64,000 nucleotides of DNA from NCBI GenBank assembly GCA_005656395.1, contig SRSI01000079.1, forward strand, positions 1,426,001 to 1,490,000, read 5' to 3'. This stretch comes from Strongyloides papillosus. Its lineage: Eukaryota > Nematoda > Chromadorea > Rhabditida > Strongyloididae. The number at the start of each line of letters is the position of its first letter. Position 1 is the first letter of the stretch. Of this stretch, positions 34,777 through 43,776 are shown piece by piece. Both the position numbers and the translations under genes were made by a program. The notes under the pieces are model-generated. The model made no database searches and was not told the DNA's origin. It saw only the letters and a program-made list of their open reading frames with translations.

Positions 34777-36177
34777 CTACCATTCTGATTCATTTTTCCT
34801 TTTCCTACTCTTCCTATTTGCGTCATCGAAGTGGATTTTTCTTACATCGGGGACCCGCCTAGTTTCCTCACCAACTTTAAATGGTTTTGGAATCTAAAAA
34901 AGAAATTACGCAAACGATATAAAAAATGATGTAATGCAAAATTAAACTAACAATATTATGAAGATTTTGTTTATTGATCTCGTAGGAGCTGTAACCTTGT
35001 TCAAAGAGTTGTTTAGTAATAACCAACCATTCCTCAAGTTTAGGCTTAATTTTCAACATATTCTTACAACTCAGATTCAGAGCCTCAAATCTTGAGATGG
35101 TTGTTTGGGAGAATTCATTACCAAATCTTAGACCTATATGTCTGCCAACGTCTCCTTGTGTGAAACCTAGGAGGATTCTTTGGTTTTTGAAGTTGCTGGC
35201 GAAATCTTCTATGTTGTCTACTAGTGTCTTAGTTCGGAGGTGATGGTGAGCTTTGCGATTGCGTGGTTTATTTGGAATGATGGGGTTTCTAGGTGGAGAT
35301 AATGTATTGTTATTTGTTTTTCCCTCATTCTTTTCTTCATTACTTGTTAAGAATTCATTTGTTTCTACAAATTTGTGTGATTCGTTACTATCTGTTGTTT
35401 TGTAGTTTTCTTGGCCATCAAAAGTATCATTAGATGTGGTGTCATTTCCAAAAATAGATTTCTTGCTGGATCTAAAGAATTCTATAACTTCAAATAGTTT
35501 GGGATTACAGGTGGGTTCCCTAACTTTATCTTTGTTGTCGTCTTCATTTTTCGGTGATTTTTGTTTGTCCTCCTCCCGATAATGTTGTGGATTGTTATTA
35601 GAGGTGTAGTGATTGCTCAATGTATCATTTTTCTGGGGATTTTGGTGGTTGTAATCTTCAGTTTTATTTGTACATATACTTTTTGCTGATAATTGTGACA
35701 ACGATTCTGGTGCGGGGTTGTATTTTCCAGATGTTTTTGTGTTGTAATTATCACTTTGATGGTAGGTAATTGATCTAGAAGATAGGGAGATGAGTTATGA
35801 AAGGTAACTTACGGATTTCCATGATAATAAGGGGGATAGTACTGTTGAGAGTAATTGTATTGGTAGTAGTAACTTCCTTGATAGTAATTAGAGTAAGAAC
35901 ATTCGGTGACGTTGTGATAATAAGTAGTTGTACCAGAGAATCCATAATTATTACTTTCTCCAGTACATGGAAATGGTATGTAATAAAAATCTCCACCTAA
36001 TTCTTCAAATGATGGATAGTAGATGGAGTTATAATGTGGTGGTTGTTGTAGTGTCATAGTTGGATTGTCATTGATTGGAGCACCATATGGTGTAGGAATA
36101 TTCTGGTTCATCATCCATTCTTGATTGTTCTCTACTTCGTGTTCCTTTCTACCCTTATCAGTCTCTGCAGTGTTCAT
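34777..36177 (-). CDS. POU-specific-domain protein lacking a homeodomain
   Basis: Three exons, 36177-35813, 35774-34952 and 34893-34777, with introns of 38 and 58 bp, give 434 aa. The N-terminus is low complexity and Tyr-rich ([16 protein letters not shown]). The middle is Asn/Ser/Lys-rich. Residues ~307-373 are a clear POU-specific domain ([20 protein letters not shown], then [15 protein letters not shown], then [10 protein letters not shown]). A normal POU factor has a homeodomain ~15-30 residues later. Here ~60 residues follow, ending in a basic stretch [12 protein letters not shown] and a stop, reminiscent only of the homeodomain's N-terminal arm. I found no homeodomain exon before the sHSP gene. 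A fragment of its first exon is duplicated at 38943-39185. Probably a DNA-binding nuclear protein with altered specificity, or a dominant regulator. Confidence 0.88.
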
Positions 36178-37631
36178 GTTACCTCTTGAAACTTGAGGGA
36201 AAAAAGATTATTGTATAAAGATTCTAGTAAGAAAAGGTTTTAAATTATTGATAAATAAAAAAAAGTAAAAGGTGGTTGATAAAGAAAGATAGCAAATAAA
36301 AATTGAAGCCAATAAAATACATAAGGCAAAACGATATCAAAAACCACTGGGTAAAGATGATACCAAAATTAGTGTATAATATTAAGAGGTATAGCAATAA
36401 AAGAAGAATATGTGTGGTCATTGGTAAGAGAAGACCATTAGTTAAAATAAATGTTGACTCCATAATATAAGCTTTATATAAAATAAGAATCTACATATAA
36501 TCTAAAAATATATTACCTCTATTGGGCAATAAGGAAAGAGAAATGACATATTAATTAAGCATCAAAAATTGATATATAGTTAAGTAGATTAAATATACCA
36601 CCCTTGTAGGTTTTTTTTTATTAATATAACTTTAATATATATCAAGGAAATTTGTTTCTTTTTTGGGTTCCTTGTACATTTAATTGTTGAATGATAATTT
36701 ATCTCTTGTCATTTCTCCCTTTATTTGACCATTTATTTTCTGTTCTTTCTTTTTCTCGAAATAAAAAGTGTCTGCAATCAACAGAGCCTCCCTTTGTGTA
36801 TTATCACTTCTTTTTTGTTTCATTTTTTTATTTTATAGGTACCATTTATATAGCAAAAAAAATATTTTATCTTCTTTCTACAAATGTCTATTGGAAAGAG
36901 AGAAAAAATGATGATAAGTGGTTGTGTCATTAGAAATTACCTATATAATGATAATGGGTATGTGTTAAGATGGTAAAACACCATTCTTTATCAGTATTTT
37001 TCTATTCAATGTATCAATTAGGTAATCACCTACTACAATAAAAAAGAAAATATCTAATGGTTATAAAATAAGTGGTCAAGTAAATCAAAAAAAGAACAAC
37101 CATGTTATCGTCTTACCAAGATAATATGATAAGCAAAAAGAAGTAAAATATCACATTGCACAAATACAGTCTAATAAGAAAGATAAACATAATAAAAAAA
37201 TCTTAAGAATGAAATTATAACACATTAACTTCGTATATATATAATCTTGTGCATTAAAAATTATACTCTATTAATATTTTGTGATAAATAACTAATGATG
37301 ATGTAAAAGATAATAAAAATAGAATCTTCAGTCATTTTGTGCATTACATTTTTTTACTTTAATTATATAAATTACCAAGCAAGTATTTTTTTAAACTCTA
37401 ATCTGATAATCTTTGTATGCGTGGTTAAAATTTTTTTTTGTTTTTGTAGAAAAGAAGTACATATTGATAAAAAAAAAGACTTCATCCTATTTACATTAAT
37501 TTTTTTTGATGTAATATAATTATGAAATGCTTTATTTACTTTTTAAATGTAAAAAAGTAAATTAATTCAAAATAAGTGTTATTTATAGACTTGAGTAAGT
37601 GAAAAAAGAAACTTTGTTCTTATATTAGTTA
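36178..37631. other. Intergenic upstream of the POU gene
   Basis: About 1.45 kb of AT-rich DNA with the POU promoter and the 3' flank of lysozyme gene I. Its two ends (36178-36290 and 37360-37631) match 39061-39190 and 39190-39562, the flanks of the duplicated POU fragment; the middle is absent from that copy. No gene supported. Confidence 0.5.
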
Positions 37632-38213
37632 TTATTTAGATCCGAAGCATCGTTTAATCTGAAAAAACGAATTATTATTGTTATCGTTAATGAAAATAGT
37701 TAGTAAAATATTTGTTACTAATTTTTTACGTACGGTGTTCCAGTATCCATCAGTAGATGAACTTTGACATCCGTTAGGTCCACCATTATGAAGTCTTGCC
37801 ATTGCTTCGCAATCAGATTTTCCTGGACACTTATATCTATATCTATTGAAGTAATTCTAAAAAAAATAACTAGAAAATTTAAAAAATGTTAATAATTTAC
37901 TTCTACACAAGTTGTAGCACATGCATAATCATCTGAACATCTTTTCCAAGCATTTTCTGTTGATTCTCCGGCTCTTTTGCCTGGTTCTCCACAATCTTTG
38001 TAATATGGAAGCTTGATTTGATAGTATCCACATGATAAAGAACCTCTATCCGGATTACATCCAATTGGTCTACAACCTTTAGAAGAAACGGTAAGTTTAT
38101 AAAGTAAAGTACCATAAATTACCATGTGATTCATGCTGACAAATACACTGTAAGCACCTATCAGAATATGTAAATCTCAACAAAATAGCCAAAAGTAGGA
38201 ATTTTAGAAACAT
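37632..38213 (-). CDS. ilys: Invertebrate-type lysozyme I
   Basis: Four exons, 38213-38123, 38076-37901, 37856-37734 and 37658-37632, give 138 aa. A signal peptide (1-17, FLKFLLLAILLRFTYS) is followed by the i-type lysozyme (destabilase) domain: CLQCICQHESHGCRPIGC, GSLSCGYYQIKLPYYKDCGE, AWKRCSDDYACATTC, ARLHNGGPNGC. All 14 cysteines of the family pattern are present. The presumed catalytic pair is Glu28 and Asp40, twelve residues apart as in characterised i-type lysozymes. Secreted muramidase acting on bacterial peptidoglycan, typically gut-expressed in nematodes. It has a GATA site and TATA-like box upstream, shared with two neighbours. The most canonical of the three tandem copies. Confidence 0.93.
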
Positions 38214-38259
38214 TTTGATATCTTTTCTTATGTCAATGAATGCGAATCAACAGCATCTC

Positions 38260-38309
38260 CTTATATGGGTTTTCAAAGTGTACTGTGTTTACATATCCGT
38301 ATCTTATCA
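38260..38309 (-). promoter_or_regulatory. GATA/TATA promoter module of lysozyme I
   Basis: TGATAAGAT (minus strand, core 38303-38308) and a TATA-like CATATAAGG (at ~38260), 43 bp apart. The GATA core is 90 bp before the ATG. The same pair recurs at the same spacing in front of the other two lysozyme genes. TGATAA is the site of intestinal GATA factors in nematodes. Confidence 0.65.
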
Positions 38310-38574
38310 TTGAATGAAGATACCATGTTAAAACAATCGAATCAATTGAAATGGAAATAAAACTAATAAAAAAGTTATGAATCATTATGTATGAACCGAT
38401 TAATAAATATAATGACATCATCCCGTATTACCAAGGAAGAATATTTTTTGTTGTAACATAAGTATTCATTAAACACTCCATCTGCACTTTTGTTATTCAA
38501 CAGAATGATAACATCATTTAGATACTTTTCATCTTAAAATACAAAAATTTCAAATGATAAAACGTTAGTCATCC

Positions 38575-38890
38575 TTTCGAAAAAACGACGTATTGAAGTT
38601 ATATATTAGTATCAACACACTTCCTTGATTATTGTCTACATATTACGAAACCCTCAAATCATCACAGTCAAAAGTAATCCATCCGCCTGATGTCTCCTGA
38701 ACACTATAAAATATTCAATAGCAAAAACTACAGTTACAAAAAAAATATAAAAAAAGATTCTACATAAAATTTTATTCATCGCAGTCAATATTACATACGA
38801 CAAAACAATAAAAATGAATATTTCCACCAAGTAGGAGCTACTTAGTTGGACAAAAATTAATAATAAGTACAATATCCAGAATCCAAGATG
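38575..38890 (+). repeat. Duplicated flank, copy 1
   Basis: Matches 41365-41640 in the same orientation. Shared stretches include ACGACGTATTGAAG, AAATATTCAATAG and AAATTTTATTCATCGCAGTC. Together with the lysozyme upstream regions it shows that lysozymes I and III arose from one duplicated block of at least ~670 bp of flank plus the gene. Confidence 0.8.
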
Positions 38891-38942
38891 TAGGTTACAT
38901 CGTAATAACGATGGCAGGAATGGATATTCAAGCATATGTATG

Positions 38943-39185
38943 GTACCATAGTTGGATTTTCGTTGATTGGAGAACCATATGACGTAGGAATATTCTGATT
39001 CGTCATAAATTCTTGACAGTTCTCTACTTCGTATGCTTTTTTACCCTTATTGGTTTCTACAGTGTCAATGTTGTCTTTGAATTTTGAAGAAAAAACTATT
39101 TTATTAAAATTCGGGTAAGAAGACATTTTAAAGTATTGGAAAAAAAGAATTAAAAGGTAATTGATAAAGAAAGATTGTGTTAGTA
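38943..39185 (-). pseudogene. Duplicated fragment of the POU gene's first exon
   Basis: On the minus strand the frame reads VETNKGKKAYEVENCQEF, then NQNIPTSYGSPINENPTM, against [18 protein letters not shown] and [18 protein letters not shown] in the POU gene. The flank 5' of the ATG also matches. Similarity stops abruptly at ~38943, where unrelated sequence begins, so the Tyr-rich part, POU domain and later exons are missing. An ATG at 39126 gives a frame of ~90 codons, but I regard this as a relic. Confidence 0.75.
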
Positions 39186-39350
39186 ATTTAATTATGTTAA
39201 CTACCGAGCGATTATTTTTTTTAAACTCTAATTTGTTAATCTTCATATACGTGGTTGGAATTCTTTTTTGTAAAAAAGAAATACATATTGATAAAAAATA
39301 GACACAATTTCCACCAACATTAATTTTGTTTTTATGTAATATAAGTATGA

Positions 39351-39462
39351 AATACTGGGTAAAGCTACACTAGTCTGATTGGGTTAGTATGTTGTTACTC
39401 CCATCGAAATATAGGCAAATACACACTAGCCCAATGGGGCCAGTGTAGTTTTACCCGATATT
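39351..39462. mobile_element. ~110 bp palindromic MITE-like insertion
   Basis: Imperfect inverted repeats of ~36 bp: AATACTGGGTAAAGCTACAC on the left and GTGTAGTTTTACCCGATATT on the right, continuing inward through GATTGGGTTAGT and ACTAGCCCAAT. The loop is ~36 bp. The paralogous sequence at ~37520-37535 (TATGAAATGCTTTATTT) lacks the whole insert. No coding capacity. Confidence 0.7.
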
Positions 39463-39562
39463 GCTTTATTTATTTTTCAAATACAAAAAAGTAAGTTAAT
39501 TCAAAATAATCTTTATTTATAGGCTTAAATAAGTGAAAAAAGAAACTTTCTTCTTACATCGG

Positions 39563-40148
39563 TTAATACCCCGATCTGACACATTGTCTAACCTGAAAAA
39601 ACAAATTATTGGTATAATCATTAATAATTATAAATGATGAAACGTCTGTTACTAATTTTTACGTACACGTTCCCAGTATCCATCAGTGGATGAACCATAA
39701 CAACCACCTGGCCCACCACTATGAAGCCTTGCCATTGCTTCACAATCAGATTTTCCTTGGCACCAAGGTTTATATTTTTTGAAGTAATTCTAAAAAAAAT
39801 TATTACAGTAAAAATATAAACAAAATTATTAGATATACTTCTACACAGCTTGCAGCACAATGGTATCTATCTGAACACCGTTTCCATGCGTCTTCTGAGG
39901 ACTCTCCAGGCAATCTACCTGGTTCTCCACAATCTTGGTAGTATGAATGCTTAATTTGATAGTAGCCACATGATAGGGAACCTCTATCCATTTTACATCC
40001 AACTCTTCTACACCCTTTTAGAGGAAAAGTAAGTTAATAAAGTAGAATGGCAGAAATTACCTGATTCTTGTTTAGCAATACATTGTAAACATCTGTCAGA
40101 GTATGTGAATCCCAACAAAATAGTCAAAAGTAGAAATTTTAATAACAT
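39563..40148 (-). CDS. ilys: Invertebrate-type lysozyme II
   Basis: Four exons, 40148-40061, 40014-39839, 39789-39667 and 39592-39563, give 138 aa, with the same intron positions as lysozyme I. A signal peptide (MLLKFLLLTILLGFTYS) precedes the domain: CLQCIAKQESGCRRVGCKMD, GSLSCGYYQIKHSYYQDCGE, ARLHSGGPGGC. The catalytic candidates Glu28 and Asp39 are kept. One cysteine of the usual CIC is Ala (CIA), leaving 13 cysteines, so one is predicted to be unpaired. Expected to be a secreted muramidase. GATA core at 40237-40242 and TATA-like box at ~40196 upstream, at the same spacing as in the sister genes. Confidence 0.92.
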
Positions 40149-40195
40149 TTTGACACTTCTTCTTGTGTCAATGAAAGTAAATCAACAACATCTCT

Positions 40196-40242
40196 TTATA
40201 TGAGTTTCAATCTACTGCATGTTTATATGTCTGCATCTTATC
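40196..40242 (-). promoter_or_regulatory. GATA/TATA promoter module of lysozyme II
   Basis: GATAAG core (40237-40242, minus) 89 bp before the ATG, with a TATA-like box 41 bp nearer the gene. Confidence 0.6.
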
Positions 40243-40504
40243 TTTAAGTGAAAATGACAGGTAGAAGCAACTAAATCATCTGGAAGAGGATTTAAAGTTT
40301 ATAAAAAAGTTATTAATCATTATTTATCTATCAATTAACATATATATCAAAATGTGATTTGAGACTACAAAGAAAAAATACATGCACGTGTAGCAGAAGT
40401 ATTAATCGAATACTCTTCTACATTTTTGTTGTTCAAAAAAACGATAACATAATTGAAACACTTTTATCTTCAAATATAAATGTAAACAATTGATAAAAGG
40501 TTTG

Positions 40505-40972
40505 TTAAAGTTTATCATTTACGCCATTCCAGTATGCATCAGTGGCTGGCTTAGAACAACCATTTGGCCCACCATTATGAAGTCTTGCCATTGCTTCACA
40601 AGGAGATACTTCTGGACATTTGTGTTGATATCTATCAAAGTAATTCTAAAAATAATAATTAGAAAAAATAAAAAATTTTGATAATTTACTTTCACAGTTG
40701 TTGCAGCACATGAGTAATCATTGGCACAGTTTTTCCAAGCATCTTCAACTGATTGTCCAGGTAGTCTACCTGGTTCTCCAGCATCTTTGTAATATGGAAG
40801 CTTGATTTGAAATGGCCCACATGATAAGGAACCTTTATCCATTACACATCCAATATCCTTGTTACCTCCTTTTAGGTGAAAAATAAATTAATAAAGTCAA
40901 GTATCATAAATTACCTGATTCTTGTTTAGCAATAGCTTCCAAGCACTTGTCAAGGTTTTGGGATTCCGCCAT
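40505..40972 (-). CDS. ilys: i-type lysozyme III, no signal peptide, cysteine-depleted
   Basis: Three exons, 40972-40915, 40868-40690 and 40645-40505, give 125 aa. Where the sister genes have their ATG this gene has TTG (41000-41002), so the leader codons (still readable as LLFNFLLSIT) precede the first ATG and no signal peptide is made. The domain is otherwise intact with no stop or frameshift: KCLEAIAKQESGG, then MDKGSLSCGPFQIKLPYYKD, then ARLHNGGPNGC. Glu18 and Asp30 of the catalytic pair remain, twelve residues apart. It has 8 cysteines against 14 in copy I: two in the first motif, the GC after the catalytic Glu, those of KDC and TTC, and the one in the missing fourth exon are gone. A cytosolic enzyme, a non-enzymatic binder or an early pseudogene are all possible. 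Confidence 0.85.
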
Positions 40973-41049
40973 AGTAATCGAAAGTAGAAAATTGAATAAC
41001 AATTTAACGTTTCTTCTTATGTCAATGAATGGAAATTAACAACATCTCC

Positions 41050-41096
41050 TTATATAGGTTTCAATCTGCATTGTGTTCACATATACATATCTTATC
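41050..41096 (-). promoter_or_regulatory. GATA/TATA promoter module of lysozyme III
   Basis: GATAAG core (41091-41096, minus) and TATATAAGG (~41050), 41 bp apart. The GATA core is 89 bp before the TTG that replaces the ancestral ATG. Confidence 0.6.
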
Positions 41097-41364
41097 GTTA
41101 AATAAAAGTGACACGTAAAGACCAATTTAATCATCTAGACGAGGAAATAAAGCTTATAATGAGGTTATGAGTCATTATTTATCTATTCATTGATATATAT
41201 CATCGTACAATTCTAAACTAGAAAAAAGAATATTTGTTGTTGTAGCACCAAGTATTTATCGGAAACTCCTTCTACCCTTTTGTTATTCAACAAAATAATA
41301 ACTTTACTAAACATTTTTTATCTTCGAATACGAGGATTAATAATTGATAAAGAGTTTGTCATCC

Positions 41365-41640
41365 TTTTGAAAACGACGTATTGAAGCTATCTATTGGTAT
41401 CAGTCGTCTACATACTACAGAACTCTCAAATCATATCAATCGAAGGTAATTCATCCAACTGAAGTCTCCCGAACACCATGAAATATTCAATAGAAAGAAC
41501 TACAATTACATAAATATACAAAACAAAACATTCTATATAAAATTTTATTCATCGCAGTCACTATTACATACGACAAAACATTATAAATGAACATGTCGTT
41601 GATGTAGGAGCTACCTAGTTGTAAAAAAATTAATAATAAA
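41365..41640 (+). repeat. Duplicated flank, copy 2
   Basis: Partner of 38575-38890, same orientation. It lies between lysozyme III and the end of the gene at 41706, probably the original location because it continues into that gene's 3' flank. Confidence 0.75.
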
Positions 41641-41705
41641 TACAATATATACAATTATTTAAAAAAAATAAAACAATATACAATATAAATACAGAAGGAA
41701 CTTAT

Positions 41706-42503
41706 CTAGTTGTTCCTTTTTCCACGTCCACGCCTGCTCTTCACTCCGTAATACCATACATCAATTTCATCCTTAAAGGTTACTATCTTCCTTCTCTTGG
41801 CGATGGTTGGGCAATCATCTTGAAGACGCTCCGATCCATTGGAACTAAAATCGCTTTTTTTGCGTACCTGGGCATTCGAAGGTGCGTCACCAGGTCCAGA
41901 CATTTCACCATCATGCTTCCTTTTCCTCCTTCCAGCTTTATGCATACTTTTAGAAGCACCATCCCCAGAATTTTTCGAAGTCCTTGGTGCCTTAGTCTTT
42001 CCATTTTTCTCAAGACTCTCCTGTTTTTTCTCAAGACTCTCCTGTTTAATGTCCTGAGTGGTAGCACAAAAGTCCTCTTGCGCTACTGGAGATGGTTGTG
42101 GAACGCAGGCAGAAGGACTAACTACTCTCCCCACAAATCGGCATCCTTTGGCTTTTAAATCAGAAGACTGTCTTAGGGGAGATGCTGTCTTCCCTTCCAA
42201 GTCCTCTTGTCGAGGAAACCTCCCAGTCATACGCCTCCTTTTCTTGACTGTCGGTACATTGACTCCAGAGACTTTATCCGACAATTCCTGAAAGACCTGA
42301 GCAACCCTTCGCGATTCGGCATACTTCCTTGGGTCACACGTGCCTACGACTCCCCTGCCATCCTTTACAACGCTGTCAATCTCATCAATTTCTTGCATCT
42401 CCGTGATGATTGCGTTCTCCCTTGTTAGTGTGCAACTCCTGCCAAGTTTAAAGCCTTTTCCAGGTGGTGGAGCTCGGCGCACGGCACTACATATACGATT
42501 CAT
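41706..42503 (-). CDS. Basic nuclear-type protein with C-terminal PP1-docking-like motif
   Basis: Single exon, 265 aa, ATG at 42503 about 20 bp after an acceptor CATTTCAG. No known domain. Largely disordered, with nuclear-localisation-like clusters (KKRRRMTGR, GRRKRKHDG) and a seven-residue internal repeat (QESLEKKQESLEK). The C-terminus reads KRRKIVTFKDEIDVWYYGVK and ends in a basic RG-rich tail. KIVTF fits the RVxF docking motif of PP1 regulators. The spacing to the following V-W-Y-Y recalls the RVxF plus second hydrophobic site of PPP1R15 and similar proteins, but the rest of that domain is absent. Coding GC is much higher than the surroundings, which also opens several spurious antisense frames. 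Function inferred only. Confidence 0.75.
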   Translation of the reverse strand: MNRICSAVRRAPPPGKGFKLGRSCTLTRENAIITEMQEIDEIDSVVKDGRGVVGTCDPRKYAESRRVAQVFQELSDKVSGVNVPTVKKRRRMTGRFPRQEDLEGKTASPLRQSSDLKAKGCRFVGRVVSPSACVPQPSPVAQEDFCATTQDIKQESLEKKQESLEKNGKTKAPRTSKNSGDGASKSMHKAGRRKRKHDGEMSGPGDAPSNAQVRKKSDFSSNGSERLQDDCPTIAKRRKIVTFKDEIDVWYYGVKSRRGRGKRNN

Positions 42504-43158
42504 TACAATACAATATATACACTGAAATGAAAAAACAGCAATTTAGTAATCAAAGAATCAAAAAAAAGCGAGAGAAAAAGATATACGTAATGAAAAATGG
42601 GAGAAAAGTTATGAGTAAAATGATGACACAGAGAAATAAATTAATTAAAAAAAAGTACTAGAACATTCCGATAATAAATTGAATTAAAAAGCGTAATTCT
42701 ACTCTTAACAAAGGTAATACTTGTCTATTACATTAAGAAAAAGATAGTAACACCTCTCTCTTTTACCTTAAGAAAAGGATGATAGCATTGATAATTTAAA
42801 CCAATAAACTTTACTTTTATATCATCTTTGCCACATTCGAGACAAAGAAGTCAATGCGTCTCAAAGCTAAAAAGATAAAAGGTGTGCTTTTACAGTTGGT
42901 ATTTAAATTTGGTAGGGTGTTGTTTTGCCGCGTTTTACTATTCTTTGTCAACTGTGTGACATTTCAACTATTATCCTACTTCGGAGGCTAGAATCGTAGA
43001 GAGGGATTCTGTTTTCTTTACGTCTTTGAGGGATTCTCTATGTCAGATAAGTCTATGGAAATTTGCATATCATAAATTTGAATTTTCATGTGGTTTTTGG
43101 TAAAATTAATTTATCTGATCACATTTGTCAAAATAACGGCTCTGGTTACATTTTTATA
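42504..43158. promoter_or_regulatory. Divergent promoter region
   Basis: About 650 bp between the minus-strand gene starting at 42503 and the plus-strand gene starting at 43159. It should contain both promoters. A short plus-strand open frame at 42464-42661 overlaps the first and is not supported. Confidence 0.4.
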
Positions 43159-43776
43159 ATGGCCCCAGTAAGCAGTTCACATAGAAACCCTGAAAATAAA
43201 GAAGGAGAAACAGAACTAATTGACGTCGGTTATGTTATAGGACCATTAGCTGGAACTGACATTCAAGAATATGCAAATAGAGAGCATCCTAGTGATACTG
43301 ATGGCTTCAATACCCACCTAATATTGAGGTACATGATTTATGGATTGAATGTTTTCATGTTGTTGGTAATTGTTGTGACCTCATCAATAATTCTTTACTC
43401 CTTCTTTGCATTGAAGCGTTTCTCAGCGAAGAAGGTTGCGAATGTACAAGATAGTCAGAAGGATGGTGTTAGGACAAATCAAAAAAGTGAGGAGTGTGTA
43501 AAGCTTGAGAAGGAGTTCAAGAAATTGAAGAAAAGGTTCAGTGATAGAGAAAATAATTTGGCGGTGAAAAAGAACAGCAAGGGTAGGAAGAGGGATGTGG
43601 CACGCCACGTTGTCAAGATGGATGAAAGGAAGTTAGCTGAAGTTCTCCATGCATTAGCACAGCTTCCTGAAGAAAAGGAAGGATATCTTGTGGATGATGA
43701 TGTTGAAGACGATGGTGTTGTTGTACTTGGTGTTGATGAAAGTATATGTGTCGTGGATGAACGATCGGGAAGGTAA
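43159..43776 (+). CDS. Single-pass membrane protein with cytosolic coiled coil
   Basis: Single exon, 205 aa, ATG at 43159; the frame above it starts only at a TTG. The N-terminal ~60 residues are hydrophilic, with no signal peptide. A transmembrane helix follows (MIYGLNVFMLLVIVVTSSII), then a basic coiled-coil-like stretch (KLEKEFKKLKKRFSDRENN), then RKRDVARHVVKMDERKLAEV and an acidic Asp/Val-rich end. The topology is uncertain but the charged C-terminal half is probably cytosolic. Unknown family. It shares a divergent promoter with the 42503 gene. Confidence 0.72.
   Translation: MAPVSSSHRNPENKEGETELIDVGYVIGPLAGTDIQEYANREHPSDTDGFNTHLILRYMIYGLNVFMLLVIVVTSSIILYSFFALKRFSAKKVANVQDSQKDGVRTNQKSEECVKLEKEFKKLKKRFSDRENNLAVKKNSKGRKRDVARHVVKMDERKLAEVLHALAQLPEEKEGYLVDDDVEDDGVVVLGVDESICVVDERSGR

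Noticed and set aside
41783..42661. Several plus-strand and alternative-frame open frames across the 42503 gene
   Set aside because: By-products of higher GC in that gene; they overlap one another and lack domain signals, while the minus-strand frame has a good acceptor, start and coherent protein.
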